A stretch of 64,000 nt of DNA. It comes from Oceanirhabdus sp942490885. Lineage in GTDB: Bacteria > Bacillota > Clostridia > Clostridiales > Clostridiaceae. Positions 10,143 to 19,669 of this stretch are shown here, one piece after another. The notes under the pieces were generated by a model. That model worked only from the letters and a program-made list of their open reading frames with translations, searched no databases and had not been told where the DNA came from. The stretch's first letter is position 1; each line of letters starts with the position of its first letter. The stretch lies in the NCBI GenBank assembly GCA_942490885.1, contig CALNYT010000002.1, forward strand, positions 1,302,001 through 1,366,000. The letters are read 5' to 3'. Position numbers and translations under genes: made by a program.

Positions 10143-12872
10143 ATGGATATTAAAAGAGGAATACTAAATATAATATTTAAAGAACAATCTCCTTCACAAA
10201 TATTGAAAAGTAATTTTGAAAGTGGTTTAAAAAAGAAAGGGAATCTTCATGATAGTGTTGATAGAAAAGGGTTTGTAAACAATGGGCTTAAATACTTCAA
10301 GCAGTACTCTGAGGATGAAATTATAAATATATATGAGAAGATGAATGAAGATTTAAAAGATATGAGAGAGATAACTAGAGGGAGAAAAGATGAAGAGTCT
10401 TCCCCATCAGTTTTTAATCTTCTTATACATTTTGGTGATGATGTGCTTACAGAGATAAATGGAGAACCCTTTTGTAAATATGATAATCTCTTAAGGTGGA
10501 GAATGATATCTCATAAATTGGAACAAGATATTTTCACTACTTCATATTTAGCATATAGAGATGTAGTATCTTCACGAGAAAGAAATTATTTCTCTTGGGA
10601 GCCTGTTATAAGAAGTGATAATAGGCGATTACATCAGATGTTACAAAAGGGTATGGCAGAAAATCATTTTCATCTAAAAGGATCAGCACCATATTTCAAT
10701 CTAACATGGATAAGCTTAATGACTAGAGTATACAAGCGAGACAATGATTTTAAGAAAGCTGGAATTGAGAGTAAACGGCTTGATGGTGAAAGTAATCTAT
10801 TTGATATAAATGAAAAGGATAGTATATATGACTTAGTGAAAAAAGCTGCATTAATAAGAGGATTTCTATTTGCTAAATTAAATGAAAAAAATATATTCGA
10901 TGATAAAGAAGAAGATAAGGAATTAGATAGGTTTCTCACTAAGGATTCAATTCAATATAGGTTAAATGAAATTCAGAGTAAAATAAGTATTTTGAACAAT
11001 ACTTTTGGATATAAGTTTTCAAGTAATTATTATTTAAAGCCTATGACTGTAGATTACTGTATACCAAAGAATACTAGTGAGAGGAATTTAAAAAGTAGTA
11101 ATATATATTTAGCTGGAGAGCGAAGGTTTTTATATCTTATGTTTAAGAGTATTTATAAAAATGATGAAAAAATATTAAAATATAAAAATCTTTTCTATGC
11201 ATATTTGATTATAAAAGCTAAATTCAGGGGAGAATTAATTCAAGTCAATGATAGAGTTGGATTTAAAAACTTTTCGGATTATCAGGATCGGAAGACAAAA
11301 TTCTTAAGTAATGATCCTATGCTTTATGATGCGGTATATTATATGGCGATTAACTCGACTATCAAGGATCAAAATATCAAAAGTTTAGAGGCTAGAATAA
11401 CTCCAGAGAAATCAAAAACTGAAACAGTCATTGAGATTGACAAAATTGAAAATGCAATAAAAAAAGAAAAAGAAAGAATACAGATATTTGATGATTCAAA
11501 AGAATCAAAAGAAAAAGAAAAGGAATTATTAGATGCAAAATTAAATTTATCAGATAAAAAGGAAGATAATAAACACTTTTATGTTATGCATTTTCCAAAA
11601 ATAAAAGACAAGATAGATTATAATTTTGATTCAGAAGATATAAATAGAAAAATGATTCTATCTAGTGTACCAAGAAATAATGAGTTGAGGAAGAGGGTTA
11701 AAGCTGATTCTATTAATTTAGTTTCTCTAAGAGATAAGATGCATACTGGAATAAGAAAGGTAAGAGGAATTGATGCTTGCGCCAATGAAATAGGGTGTAG
11801 ACCAGAGGTTTTTGCTCAGAGTTTTAGATTTTTAAAGAATCATATGCCAGAGTTTAAAAATGAAGAATATAATATTGAATGGGATATACCAGAGTTAAGA
11901 GCTACATATCATGTTGGAGAAGATTTTCTTGATATTATTGATGGTCTAAGAGCAATTGATGAGGTATTATTATTTTTAGATTTCACCCAAGGTGATAGGT
12001 TTGGTCATGCTTTAGCTTTAGGTGTAGACCCAATGGAATGGTATGAAGCAAAAAGTAAACGTCTTATAATGCCAATCCAAGATTATTTAGATAATATTAT
12101 GTGGATGTTAGCAAAAATCAGAGAATTTAATATTGATGATTTAAATAATGTTGTTTATTTTCTTCAAAATGAATTTAATACTTTTTTTAATAGGGTGTAT
12201 CATGAAAATTTTGAGGATGATAGGTTTAAAGCTTATAACTATAATCATATGGTTTATTATGATGCATGGAAACTTAGAGGAGATGATCCAGAGTTATATT
12301 TTACAGGGAAATTTGAATGTGGAACAGATATATGCTATTGGGACAGATGTAAAGTAAATAATTCTATTAGCAATCATATTAGAAATGATAGTGCAGCTGT
12401 GGCTATTTACTATAGTTATCATTTTAACCCAGTGATAAAAAGAGAAAGCTTAATGCAACATGAGGTTAAAATAACAGATAATTATATTAAGGCAGTAATA
12501 AGAATTCAAAAAGAAATGCAAAAAATAGTTCTCAACAAGGGAATAGGCATAGAATGTAATCCATCTTCTAATTATCTAATTGGTAATTTTAAAATGTATG
12601 AAAAACATCCAATCATAAAATTCAATAATTTAGGGTTGACTGAAGATATGGAAAAAGTCCAAAAATGTGAGCAGATGTTTGTTTCTATAAATACAGATGA
12701 TCAAGGTGTTTTTGGGACATACTTAGAAAATGAGTATGCTGTTATGGCTTTGGCTTTAGAAAAAGCAAAAGATAGAGATGGGAATAATATATATAAACAA
12801 GCATTGATATATGATTGGCTTGATAATATTAGACAGATGGGTATAGAGCAAAGTTTCAAGAAAAGAAAATAA
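10143..12872 (+). CDS. rdrB: RdrB-like adenosine deaminase of RADAR, copy 2
   Basis: 909 residues with complete adenosine deaminase-fold motifs: MAENHFHLKG (His175, His177), HVGEDF (His590, Glu593), GHALALG (His622) and NTDDQGVF (Asp852, Asp853). Large helical insertions separate them, including a charged Lys/Glu segment (about residues 430-480). A short Cys cluster (FECGTDICYWDRC) occupies the same place as the Cys-rich insert of copy 1. Its start overlaps the end of rdrA's translation region (11-base gap), implying coupled expression. Known: RdrB forms a large shell and deaminates adenine in RNA or ATP/dATP to ITP/dITP. Inference: this is the cognate RdrB of the adjacent RdrA. Identity to copy 1 is low outside the motifs, so the two are old paralogues. 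Confidence 0.85.
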   Translation: MDIKRGILNIIFKEQSPSQILKSNFESGLKKKGNLHDSVDRKGFVNNGLKYFKQYSEDEIINIYEKMNEDLKDMREITRGRKDEESSPSVFNLLIHFGDDVLTEINGEPFCKYDNLLRWRMISHKLEQDIFTTSYLAYRDVVSSRERNYFSWEPVIRSDNRRLHQMLQKGMAENHFHLKGSAPYFNLTWISLMTRVYKRDNDFKKAGIESKRLDGESNLFDINEKDSIYDLVKKAALIRGFLFAKLNEKNIFDDKEEDKELDRFLTKDSIQYRLNEIQSKISILNNTFGYKFSSNYYLKPMTVDYCIPKNTSERNLKSSNIYLAGERRFLYLMFKSIYKNDEKILKYKNLFYAYLIIKAKFRGELIQVNDRVGFKNFSDYQDRKTKFLSNDPMLYDAVYYMAINSTIKDQNIKSLEARITPEKSKTETVIEIDKIENAIKKEKERIQIFDDSKESKEKEKELLDAKLNLSDKKEDNKHFYVMHFPKIKDKIDYNFDSEDINRKMILSSVPRNNELRKRVKADSINLVSLRDKMHTGIRKVRGIDACANEIGCRPEVFAQSFRFLKNHMPEFKNEEYNIEWDIPELRATYHVGEDFLDIIDGLRAIDEVLLFLDFTQGDRFGHALALGVDPMEWYEAKSKRLIMPIQDYLDNIMWMLAKIREFNIDDLNNVVYFLQNEFNTFFNRVYHENFEDDRFKAYNYNHMVYYDAWKLRGDDPELYFTGKFECGTDICYWDRCKVNNSISNHIRNDSAAVAIYYSYHFNPVIKRESLMQHEVKITDNYIKAVIRIQKEMQKIVLNKGIGIECNPSSNYLIGNFKMYEKHPIIKFNNLGLTEDMEKVQKCEQMFVSINTDDQGVFGTYLENEYAVMALALEKAKDRDGNNIYKQALIYDWLDNIRQMGIEQSFKKRK

Positions 12873-12890
12873 TATATAGTTAGATACAAA

Positions 12891-12945
12891 GGTAGTGGAC
12901 TAACTACTACCTCAGGTTATTGACAAACATATTTTGTCAGTAACC
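12891..12945 (+). terminator. Tandem terminator hairpins after rdrB
   Basis: Hairpin 1: GGTAGTGGACTAACTACTACC (12891-12911), an imperfect member of the GGTAGTGG family. Hairpin 2: GGTTATTGACAAA with TTTTGTCAGTAACC (12915-12945), followed by TTATTATTT. Together they close the defence operon 19 bases after rdrB. Confidence 0.6.
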
Positions 12946-13354
12946 TTATTATTTAACCTATTATAGCTACTAAGTTAGGACCTTATGTTAAAGGAAAGTG
13001 CAATAAAACTGATAAAGGTAAATCAATATATAAACGAATAAAAGAATAAAATAGAACTTTGAGCGTAGCTTGGTAGATTTTAAAGAACTGCATGGGCTTC
13101 ACTACTGTCGCATGCGCGGAATTAAAAATGTTTCTTAGCAATGATTAATGACAACAGTAGCTCAGAATAATAAGATTAACATTACATATATGGTAAAATG
13201 TGCATAAGGAGTGAGGGAGAATAAGAATTATTAATAAAATGTTTGGAGGAGAATATTTTTGCGATTAAGGAAGATAAAAAACATAATGGTGACCATCTAA
13301 ATCTATCATAATATGACAATGAAGTATATTTTATGATAAAAACACACATATTTC
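12946..13354. other. Noncoding gap with a GC-richer island
   Basis: No credible gene. A relatively GC-rich island at about 13060-13160 contains GAGCGTAGC, ACTGCATG and GCATGCGCGG, with complementary arms CTACTGT (13102-13108) and ACAGTAG (13154-13160). It may be a structured transcript or the remnant of an inserted element. The rest is AT-rich with nothing recognisable. Confidence 0.4.
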
Positions 13355-13382
13355 TTGAAAATATCTTGTTTATTGGTATAAT
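13355..13382 (+). promoter_or_regulatory. Promoter of first chemoreceptor
   Basis: TTGAAA (13355-13360), 16 bases, TATAAT (13377-13382). The surrounding 60 bases are clearly homologous to the region upstream of the second chemoreceptor (15690-15745), so the promoter was duplicated with the gene. Confidence 0.65.
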
Positions 13383-13420
13383 AATGCTAGGATATAAATT
13401 ACATGAAAAGAGGACGGTTT

Positions 13421-15538
13421 ATGGTAAAAAGCACTGCAGAACATAAGAAAAGTACTAAATCATTTATTAATTTTAAAAAGATAGGTACTAAAATTTCATT
13501 ATTAATTACATTATTAATTATTATTTCTTCAGTAACATTATTATTTATGAATGTAAAACATACCGCACGAATATTAGAAGGTAATGCTCTAGAACAACTG
13601 GAGTTATTTACTGAAAGTAAATCAAATGAATTTGATATTTTACTGCAAAGGGCGGAAAGTTCGCTTAAAAGCTTGAATTCATTAATAACAACTACCTTTG
13701 ACTATGAACAATTTAAAAATGATACCAACTATGTAACTTCATATGATGGGGTGATTGCTAAAGTTGTAGAGGACAATATTAGAAACAATGATGTTTTAAG
13801 TATGTATGTTGTTTTCAATCCTGATTTAATGGGATTTGCTCATGATGTGGCTTATTCAGTAAAGAATGATAGTTTGGTAAGAGCACCAATGTTTAAAATT
13901 GAGCAGTTTGATGCTGATTCTGTAGATATGAATTGGTTTTACGCTGCAAAAAATGCTAGAAAACCTATATGGTTGAAGCCATACTTTTGGCCAGATTATG
14001 ATACTGATATAATCTCTTATGAAATCCCTATATATCAAGGTGATAAATTAATAGCGGTAGTAGGTACAAGTTTCGATTTCAATATGTTTAAAAATGAGAT
14101 AAATAATATAAAGGTATATGAAAATGGTTATGCTTTCTTATTAGACAGAAATTATGATGTTTTAGTTCATCCTACGTTTGCTATGGGTGAGAGTCTTGAA
14201 AAAGTATTAAATGGAGATTTGAAATTTTTAACTGATAAAATGCGTCAAAAAGAGTCAGATACAATAGAATATACATATGAAGGTCAAGAAAAAATATTGA
14301 GTTTTACACGAGTTGATAATGGCGATATTATAGTTCTTACGGTTTCAAAAGAAGAAATCTTTAAAGAGATGAATTCCACTAGAATTTTCATGATATTGAT
14401 AGCATTAACAATTATTGTAATATCAATAGTTATGAGTTTGCTTTTAGGACGAAGCATTTCCAAACCAATAATTAAAGTAACAGAATTAATAATTAAAACG
14501 GAAAAATTAGATTTATCTTATGCTTCAGATTACGAAACACTATTAAAATATAATGATGAGATAGGTATAATGGCTAGAGCTCTATTTAATACTAGAAAAT
14601 CTTTGAGAAATGTTATAGGTACTATAAAAGAAAATTCTAATATTATTGATAATGAAGCGGCTAATTTAAGCGCATCATCTGAAGAAATGTCCTCTTTAGC
14701 TGAAAATGTATCAAATGTAATTGAGGAAGGTACAAAAGGTTCTCAATCACAAGCAGAGGATTTAGCTAATATTAATCAAATATTGAGTGAATTTGGTCAA
14801 GAATTAGATAATATTGTACATGCAATAGATAATGTTGATTTAAATGCTAAAGATGTGTCGACGTTGGCTAATGAAAGTAATAATAATATGAAGACTTTTA
14901 CAATGTCTGTAAGTAAGGTTAGTAACACTTTTGAGAATTTAATTTCTAAAATTTCAGCACTTAATTCAAATATGAGTAAGATTAATGAAATAACTAATTT
15001 AATAAACAGTATAGCAGATCAAACAAATTTATTAGCATTAAATGCAGCTATTGAGGCTGCAAGAGCTGGGGAAGCAGGAAGAGGTTTCTCAGTTGTAGCT
15101 GATGAAATTAGAAAATTAGCTGAACAGTCAAAAGCTTCATCTGAAAATATTAATATATTAATAGAAAAAATAACAAATGATACAATTATAATGGTAGATA
15201 CTACAAATACAGTTAATGATGAATTAAGCAATCAAAAAACAGATATAAATGTTGTAATAGATTCATTCAGAAAGATAATAAAAGCCTTAGATGAAATAAT
15301 TCCTAAAATAGCCGTTGTAAATAGTTCTGCAATAAATTTAAACAACAATAAGAATAATATCTTAGAAAAGATTGATAATGCATCATCAATTGCAGAAGAG
15401 ATTTCAGCATCAAATGAAGAAATATCAGCATCAACTGAAGAAGTTAAAGCTTCTACAGAAGAAGTAACTAAAATTGCTCAAAAATTAAGTAATATGACTG
15501 ATAAAATGACAAAAGAAGTGAGTAATTTCAAAATATAA
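13421..15538 (+). CDS. Methyl-accepting chemotaxis protein, dCache type (tandem copy 1)
   Basis: 705 residues. Start ATG 13421 is preferred over ATG 13403 because AAGAGGA lies just upstream and the paralogue at 15861 starts at the same place. Order: cytoplasmic N-tail, TM1 (about 22-42), extracellular ligand-binding region of dCache type (about 45-310, with FWPDYDTDIISYEIP), TM2 (about 320-342), HAMP, then a long signalling coiled coil. The hairpin tip is present (QTNLLALNAAIEAARAGEAG). It senses a ligand outside the membrane and controls CheA. The C-terminal half is almost identical to the next gene, while the sensor halves have diverged, so the two receptors probably recognise related but different ligands. 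Confidence 0.93.
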   Translation: MVKSTAEHKKSTKSFINFKKIGTKISLLITLLIIISSVTLLFMNVKHTARILEGNALEQLELFTESKSNEFDILLQRAESSLKSLNSLITTTFDYEQFKNDTNYVTSYDGVIAKVVEDNIRNNDVLSMYVVFNPDLMGFAHDVAYSVKNDSLVRAPMFKIEQFDADSVDMNWFYAAKNARKPIWLKPYFWPDYDTDIISYEIPIYQGDKLIAVVGTSFDFNMFKNEINNIKVYENGYAFLLDRNYDVLVHPTFAMGESLEKVLNGDLKFLTDKMRQKESDTIEYTYEGQEKILSFTRVDNGDIIVLTVSKEEIFKEMNSTRIFMILIALTIIVISIVMSLLLGRSISKPIIKVTELIIKTEKLDLSYASDYETLLKYNDEIGIMARALFNTRKSLRNVIGTIKENSNIIDNEAANLSASSEEMSSLAENVSNVIEEGTKGSQSQAEDLANINQILSEFGQELDNIVHAIDNVDLNAKDVSTLANESNNNMKTFTMSVSKVSNTFENLISKISALNSNMSKINEITNLINSIADQTNLLALNAAIEAARAGEAGRGFSVVADEIRKLAEQSKASSENINILIEKITNDTIIMVDTTNTVNDELSNQKTDINVVIDSFRKIIKALDEIIPKIAVVNSSAINLNNNKNNILEKIDNASSIAEEISASNEEISASTEEVKASTEEVTKIAQKLSNMTDKMTKEVSNFKI

Positions 15539-15556
15539 CATATGTTTTAATTATAT

Positions 15557-15596
15557 ATTCAAAAAGGTAGTGGGTGATCCACTACCTTTTTGAATA
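15557..15596 (+). terminator. Terminator after first chemoreceptor
   Basis: Perfect stem AAAAAGGTAGTGG / CCACTACCTTTTT with loop GTGAT, extended by TATTC/GAATA on the outside. It belongs to the GGTAGTGG terminator family and could work on either strand. Confidence 0.8.
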
Positions 15597-15700
15597 TAAT
15601 GAATGTTATGACTACAAATACATCTGGAGATTCTCTTAATACTGTTACGTATAAAATTATGACATGAAAGTATAAAATAAGACAAAAATACATATATTTC

Positions 15701-15728
15701 TTGCAAATATCATATATATTGATATAAT
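15701..15728 (+). promoter_or_regulatory. Promoter of second chemoreceptor
   Basis: TTGCAA (15701-15706), 16 bases, TATAAT (15723-15728), followed by ATGCTAGTATAC as in the paralogous upstream region. The predicted leader before ATG 15861 is about 125 bases, much longer than for copy 1 (about 30), so an insertion has occurred between promoter and start. Confidence 0.6.
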
Positions 15729-15860
15729 AATGCTAGTATACAAATTATAATATAACTACAGTATTATTACATTTTGTTTTGTTACTTTAATCACATTTTA
15801 AATATTATAAATATAACTAAAGTAACAATTATTAAAATTATTAAGAAAAGAGGATATTTT

Positions 15861-17984
15861 ATGTTACAAAAGTCAAAGAAACAAAAGAAAAACAATAGCA
15901 CAAAATCATTTATGAATTTTAGTAAAATAAGTACTAAAATTTCAGTAGCAATTACATTAATGATAATTATTTCATCTTCAATATTATCATTAGTAAATGT
16001 AAACCATACAGCAGATATATTAGAAAGTGATGCTTTAGAACAGCTGGAGTTACTCGCTGAAAGTAAATCTAATCAATTTGATGTTTTAATTGAAAGTGCT
16101 GAAAGCTCACTTAAAAGCTTGAATTCATTAATAAATGCTACATTTGACTTGGAAAAGTTTAAAAATGACCCTAATTATGTAGCTACATATGATGATATGC
16201 TTTCTAAAGTTGTAAAGGAAAATGTGAAAAGTAATGAAGTTATTGAGATGTATATTGTTCTTAATCATGATTTATTAGGATTTACTCATGATGTTAATTA
16301 TTCAACAAAGAATGGAAGTTTGGTAAGAAGACCAATGTTTACAATGAAGGATTTCGAACCTAATTCAGGAATCACAGATTGGTATTATGCTGCTAAAAAT
16401 GCTAAGAAGCCTCTATGGTTAAAACCGTATTTTTGGGAAGATTTTAATACAGATATAATCTCTTATGAAATCCCTGTATATCAAGGTGATACACTAATAG
16501 CAGTATTAGGTACAAGCTTCGATTTCAATATCTTTAGAAATGAGATAAATGATATTAAAGTATATGAAAATGGTTATGCTTTCTTATTAGATGAAAATTA
16601 TGATGTTTTAGTTCATCCTACTTTTGCTATGGGAGAGAGTCTTGACAAAGTACTAAATGGAGATATGAAATTTTTAACTAATAAAATGAGGGAAAAAGAG
16701 TCAGACACAATAAAATATAACTACCATGGTGAAGATAAAATACTGAGTTTTGAACGAACTGCTAATGGTAATATTATAGCTCTTACGGTTTCAAGAGACG
16801 AGATATTTCAAGAGATGAATTCTGCCAAAATTTTTACGATATTAATATCATTGGTCATTGTAGCAATATCAATAGTGATGAGTTTGTTTTTAGGACGAAG
16901 CATTTCCAAACCAATAATTAAAGTAACAGAATTAATAACAAAAACGGAAAAATTAGATTTATCTTATGCTTCAGATTACGAAACACTATTAAAATATAAT
17001 GACGAGATAGGTATAATGGCTAGAGCATTATTTAACACTAGAAAAGCTTTGAGGACAGTTATAGGTACTATAAAAGAAAATTCTAATATTATTGATAATG
17101 AAGCTGCTAATCTAAGCGCATCATCGGAAGAAATGTATTCTTTAGCTGAAAATGTATCAAATGTAATTGAGGAAGGTGCAAAAGGTTCTCAATCACAAGC
17201 AGAGGATTTAGCTAATATTAATCAAATATTGAGTGAATTTGGTGAAGAATTAGATAATATTGTAAATGCAATAGATAATGTTGATTCAAATGCTAAAGAT
17301 GTGTCAACGTTGGCTAATGAAAGTAATAATAATATGAAGACTTTTACAATGTCTGTAAGTAAGGTTAGTAACACTTTTGAGAATTTAATTTCTAAAATTT
17401 CAGCACTTAATTCAAATATGAGTAAGATTAATGAAATAACTAATTTAATAAACAGTATAGCAGATCAAACAAATTTATTAGCATTAAATGCAGCTATTGA
17501 GGCTGCAAGAGCTGGGGAGGCAGGAAGAGGTTTCTCAGTTGTAGCTGATGAAATTAGAAAATTAGCTGAACAGTCAAAAGCTTCATCTGAAAATATTAAT
17601 ATACTAATAGAAAAAATATCAAATGATACAATTATAATGGTAGATACTACAAATACAGTTAATGATGAATTAAGCAATCAAAAAACAGATATAAATGTTG
17701 TAATAGATTCATTCAGAAAGATAATAAAAGCCTTAGATGAAATAATTCCTAAAATAGCCGTTGTAAATAGTTCAGCAATAAATTTAAACAACAATAAGAA
17801 TAATATCTTAGAAAAGATTGATAATGCATCTTCAATTGCAGAAGAGATTTCAGCATCAAATGAAGAAATATCAGCATCAACTGAAGAAGTTAAAGCTTCT
17901 ACAGAAGAAGTAACTAAAATTGCTCAAAAATTAAGTAATATGACTGATAAAATGACAAAAGAAGTGAGTAATTTCAAAATATAA
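15861..17984 (+). CDS. Methyl-accepting chemotaxis protein, dCache type (tandem copy 2)
   Basis: 707 residues from ATG 15861 (AAGAGGATATTTT upstream); the frame extends to ATG 15774 without a ribosome site. The architecture matches the preceding gene: TM1, Cache-type outer domain, TM2, HAMP and signalling hairpin with the QTNLLALNAAIEAARAGEAG tip. From HAMP onward the two proteins differ at only a handful of positions, and the DNA is also nearly identical, which shows a recent duplication or gene conversion of the signalling half. The sensor domain differs at many positions (for example FWEDFNTDIISYEIP here). Its terminator was split by the IS element immediately downstream. Confidence 0.93.
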   Translation: MLQKSKKQKKNNSTKSFMNFSKISTKISVAITLMIIISSSILSLVNVNHTADILESDALEQLELLAESKSNQFDVLIESAESSLKSLNSLINATFDLEKFKNDPNYVATYDDMLSKVVKENVKSNEVIEMYIVLNHDLLGFTHDVNYSTKNGSLVRRPMFTMKDFEPNSGITDWYYAAKNAKKPLWLKPYFWEDFNTDIISYEIPVYQGDTLIAVLGTSFDFNIFRNEINDIKVYENGYAFLLDENYDVLVHPTFAMGESLDKVLNGDMKFLTNKMREKESDTIKYNYHGEDKILSFERTANGNIIALTVSRDEIFQEMNSAKIFTILISLVIVAISIVMSLFLGRSISKPIIKVTELITKTEKLDLSYASDYETLLKYNDEIGIMARALFNTRKALRTVIGTIKENSNIIDNEAANLSASSEEMYSLAENVSNVIEEGAKGSQSQAEDLANINQILSEFGEELDNIVNAIDNVDSNAKDVSTLANESNNNMKTFTMSVSKVSNTFENLISKISALNSNMSKINEITNLINSIADQTNLLALNAAIEAARAGEAGRGFSVVADEIRKLAEQSKASSENINILIEKISNDTIIMVDTTNTVNDELSNQKTDINVVIDSFRKIIKALDEIIPKIAVVNSSAINLNNNKNNILEKIDNASSIAEEISASNEEISASTEEVKASTEEVTKIAQKLSNMTDKMTKEVSNFKI

Positions 17985-18008
17985 CTTAATAGATAAACAT
18001 AAGAAATA

Positions 18009-18023
18009 GGAGTACCAAAGGGT
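18009..18023 (+). terminator. Left half of a terminator split by the IS element
   Basis: GGAGTACCAAAGGGT here and ACCAAAGGGTACTCC at 19670-19684 rejoin, after removal of the insert and one 10-base repeat, into GGAGTACC-AAAG-GGTACTCC followed by TATTTTTAT. This is a perfect 8-bp terminator for the second chemoreceptor. Confidence 0.7.
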
Positions 18024-18060
18024 CAATGTCATTAAGTTAGTGATTTTTTCTATAACTTAA

Positions 18061-18101
18061 AAAGTCAATCGAAAGTAGATACGCTTTCGATTGACTTTTT
18101 T
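18061..18101. terminator. Bidirectional terminator inside the IS left end
   Basis: Perfect stem AAGTCAATCGAAAG / CTTTCGATTGACTT with loop TAGATACG, followed by TTTTTTATG on the plus strand. It probably insulates the transposase from read-through transcription. A second hairpin (AAAGAACAG / CTGTTCTTT) lies near the right end at about 19598-19635. Confidence 0.7.
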
Positions 18102-18180
18102 ATGTTATTTTATCTATTTTTTTGCATGCAAATAGAACAGAGGATTATCTCTGCAAAAAAAAAATTATATTTACTCTAAT

Positions 18181-19494
18181 TTATGCTACTCTATATATGA
18201 AGCTAACTGCCGATTTGGTTTTGACTTTCCTAGGGTCTTTTCGGCCATTTCGAACAGGTAATATGTTTCTTTTTATTAATGCTTCAATATTAGGCGGTGA
18301 TTCTACATTATTACACCTGAAGTAATGTACACAGATTGATATGGCTATAGTGAAGTTAACCTGGTAGCTATATTTTCTATGTTTCTGCTGTATAACTACG
18401 TGAGTTGTGATTATTTCGCAAAAGTTATACATAGTTAAACGTGCAAATATTTCTTGTATAATGTAGGTCACCTTTTTCGAATGAAAACTTGTTAATCCAA
18501 TGGCATATTTTAATTCTCTGAATGCTGTTTCAATTCCCCAACGCATATGATATATCTCTTTTATTTTTTCCAAAGGAAAATCTTCTTTACTCAGATTAGT
18601 AATAATAACTTCATAACTATCCTCTGATATGGGAAAACGAACAACTCTAAACCCTATCGGGTAAGTTCCTTTATCGTCAACCGGAAGGTAATCAAAGGTT
18701 TGACCTGAAGGCATAAATTTATACTTTTCTGGATGTTCCTTTACGTGATTTGTCTGACGTCTAGTCAGCAAGGTATTATACTCTATATCGAATATTTCAC
18801 TATCAGGAATAGGAATTCTGGAAACTATTCCATTGCTATTAATATCTTTTGCACGTATAACAAAGTTCCAATTCTTTCTTCTGATGTGTTCTAAAACGTT
18901 ATAGCTTTCATAACCTCTATCCGCTATTATTATAGTTTTTTCAGTAATATCAGAACGGTCTACCATATCAGTTAATGATCTAGATTCATTTTCCTCCCTA
19001 CCAGCTTGAATAATTGCATCTACATATGTTCTGCTACACAAATCATACATAGCATTTAGATGCAGAAGATTATATCCTTTTGCATTGGGAGTGGCTCGGA
19101 AATAATTTTTCTTATCATCTGGATTATGGGCTATACATAAATCAGAACCATCTACAGCTAACATTCGATATCCAGAAAAGCTTTTTGGATTTAAAGCTAA
19201 TGATGTAAATTTATTAAAAAGATGCTCGAATGCCTCTGGCAGAATCTTTTTGCGCTGTTGAACAAATGCGGAGCATGTGGCGGCCTCATGATCATACGAA
19301 AAATATTTCATAAGTTCTATGTTTAAACTGTTACCACCAATAGAAAGTAAAATATTTATCATTTCTTTGAATGTTAATTTCCGATTTCGAGTGAAATCCT
19401 TATCTGGATTATTGACATAAAGCCAACAATATTTTTGCATTTCATCTAATATTCCATCCAATTTTCCTTTAATAAAATCTGCATATTCGTTCAT
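18181..19494 (-). CDS. IS4-family transposase
   Basis: 437 residues, full length, with the DDE catalytic core: LAVDGSDLC (first Asp), IADRGYES (second Asp) and the IS4 signature YHMRWGIETAFRELKYAIGL (Y-x2-R-x3-E-x6-K). A good AGGAGG ribosome site lies upstream of the start on the minus strand. It catalyses cut-and-paste movement of the element. No frameshift or stop was found, so the copy is probably functional. Confidence 0.92.
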   Translation of the reverse strand: MNEYADFIKGKLDGILDEMQKYCWLYVNNPDKDFTRNRKLTFKEMINILLSIGGNSLNIELMKYFSYDHEAATCSAFVQQRKKILPEAFEHLFNKFTSLALNPKSFSGYRMLAVDGSDLCIAHNPDDKKNYFRATPNAKGYNLLHLNAMYDLCSRTYVDAIIQAGREENESRSLTDMVDRSDITEKTIIIADRGYESYNVLEHIRRKNWNFVIRAKDINSNGIVSRIPIPDSEIFDIEYNTLLTRRQTNHVKEHPEKYKFMPSGQTFDYLPVDDKGTYPIGFRVVRFPISEDSYEVIITNLSKEDFPLEKIKEIYHMRWGIETAFRELKYAIGLTSFHSKKVTYIIQEIFARLTMYNFCEIITTHVVIQQKHRKYSYQVNFTIAISICVHYFRCNNVESPPNIEALIKRNILPVRNGRKDPRKVKTKSAVSFIYRVA

Positions 19495-19669
19495 GTGTTA
19501 ACCTCCTTAAATTAGTTGTAATTAAGGGGCTCCGCCGCATTTTTCTTATTACTTGTCAAGCTTTTTTCAGTTTTTTCATGATAATATTACATAAAAAAAA
19601 GAACAGCTACGCTTTTAAAGCATACACTGTTCTTTATCCATACTAATTTTTCTTAACTTAATGACATTG

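Larger units (their letters stand above)
18024..19669 (-). mobile_element. IS4-family insertion sequence, intact
   Basis: About 1646 bp. Terminal inverted repeats CAATGTCATTAAGTTA (18024-18039) and its complement at the right end (to 19669). It is flanked by the direct repeat ACCAAAGGGT (18014-18023 and 19670-19679); the exact border is ambiguous by 1-2 bases, so the duplication may be read as 8 or 10 bp. It contains a full-length transposase on the minus strand and hairpins at both ends. The palindromic target fits the IS231/IS4 preference. Confidence 0.85.

Noticed and set aside
10670..12357. Small frames inside rdrB on both strands
   Set aside because: They lie within a conserved gene, lack ribosome sites and show only shadow composition.
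15019..17677. Two identical 70-residue minus-strand frames in the chemoreceptors
   Set aside because: They are the reverse complement of the conserved signalling domain; their identity reflects the gene duplication.
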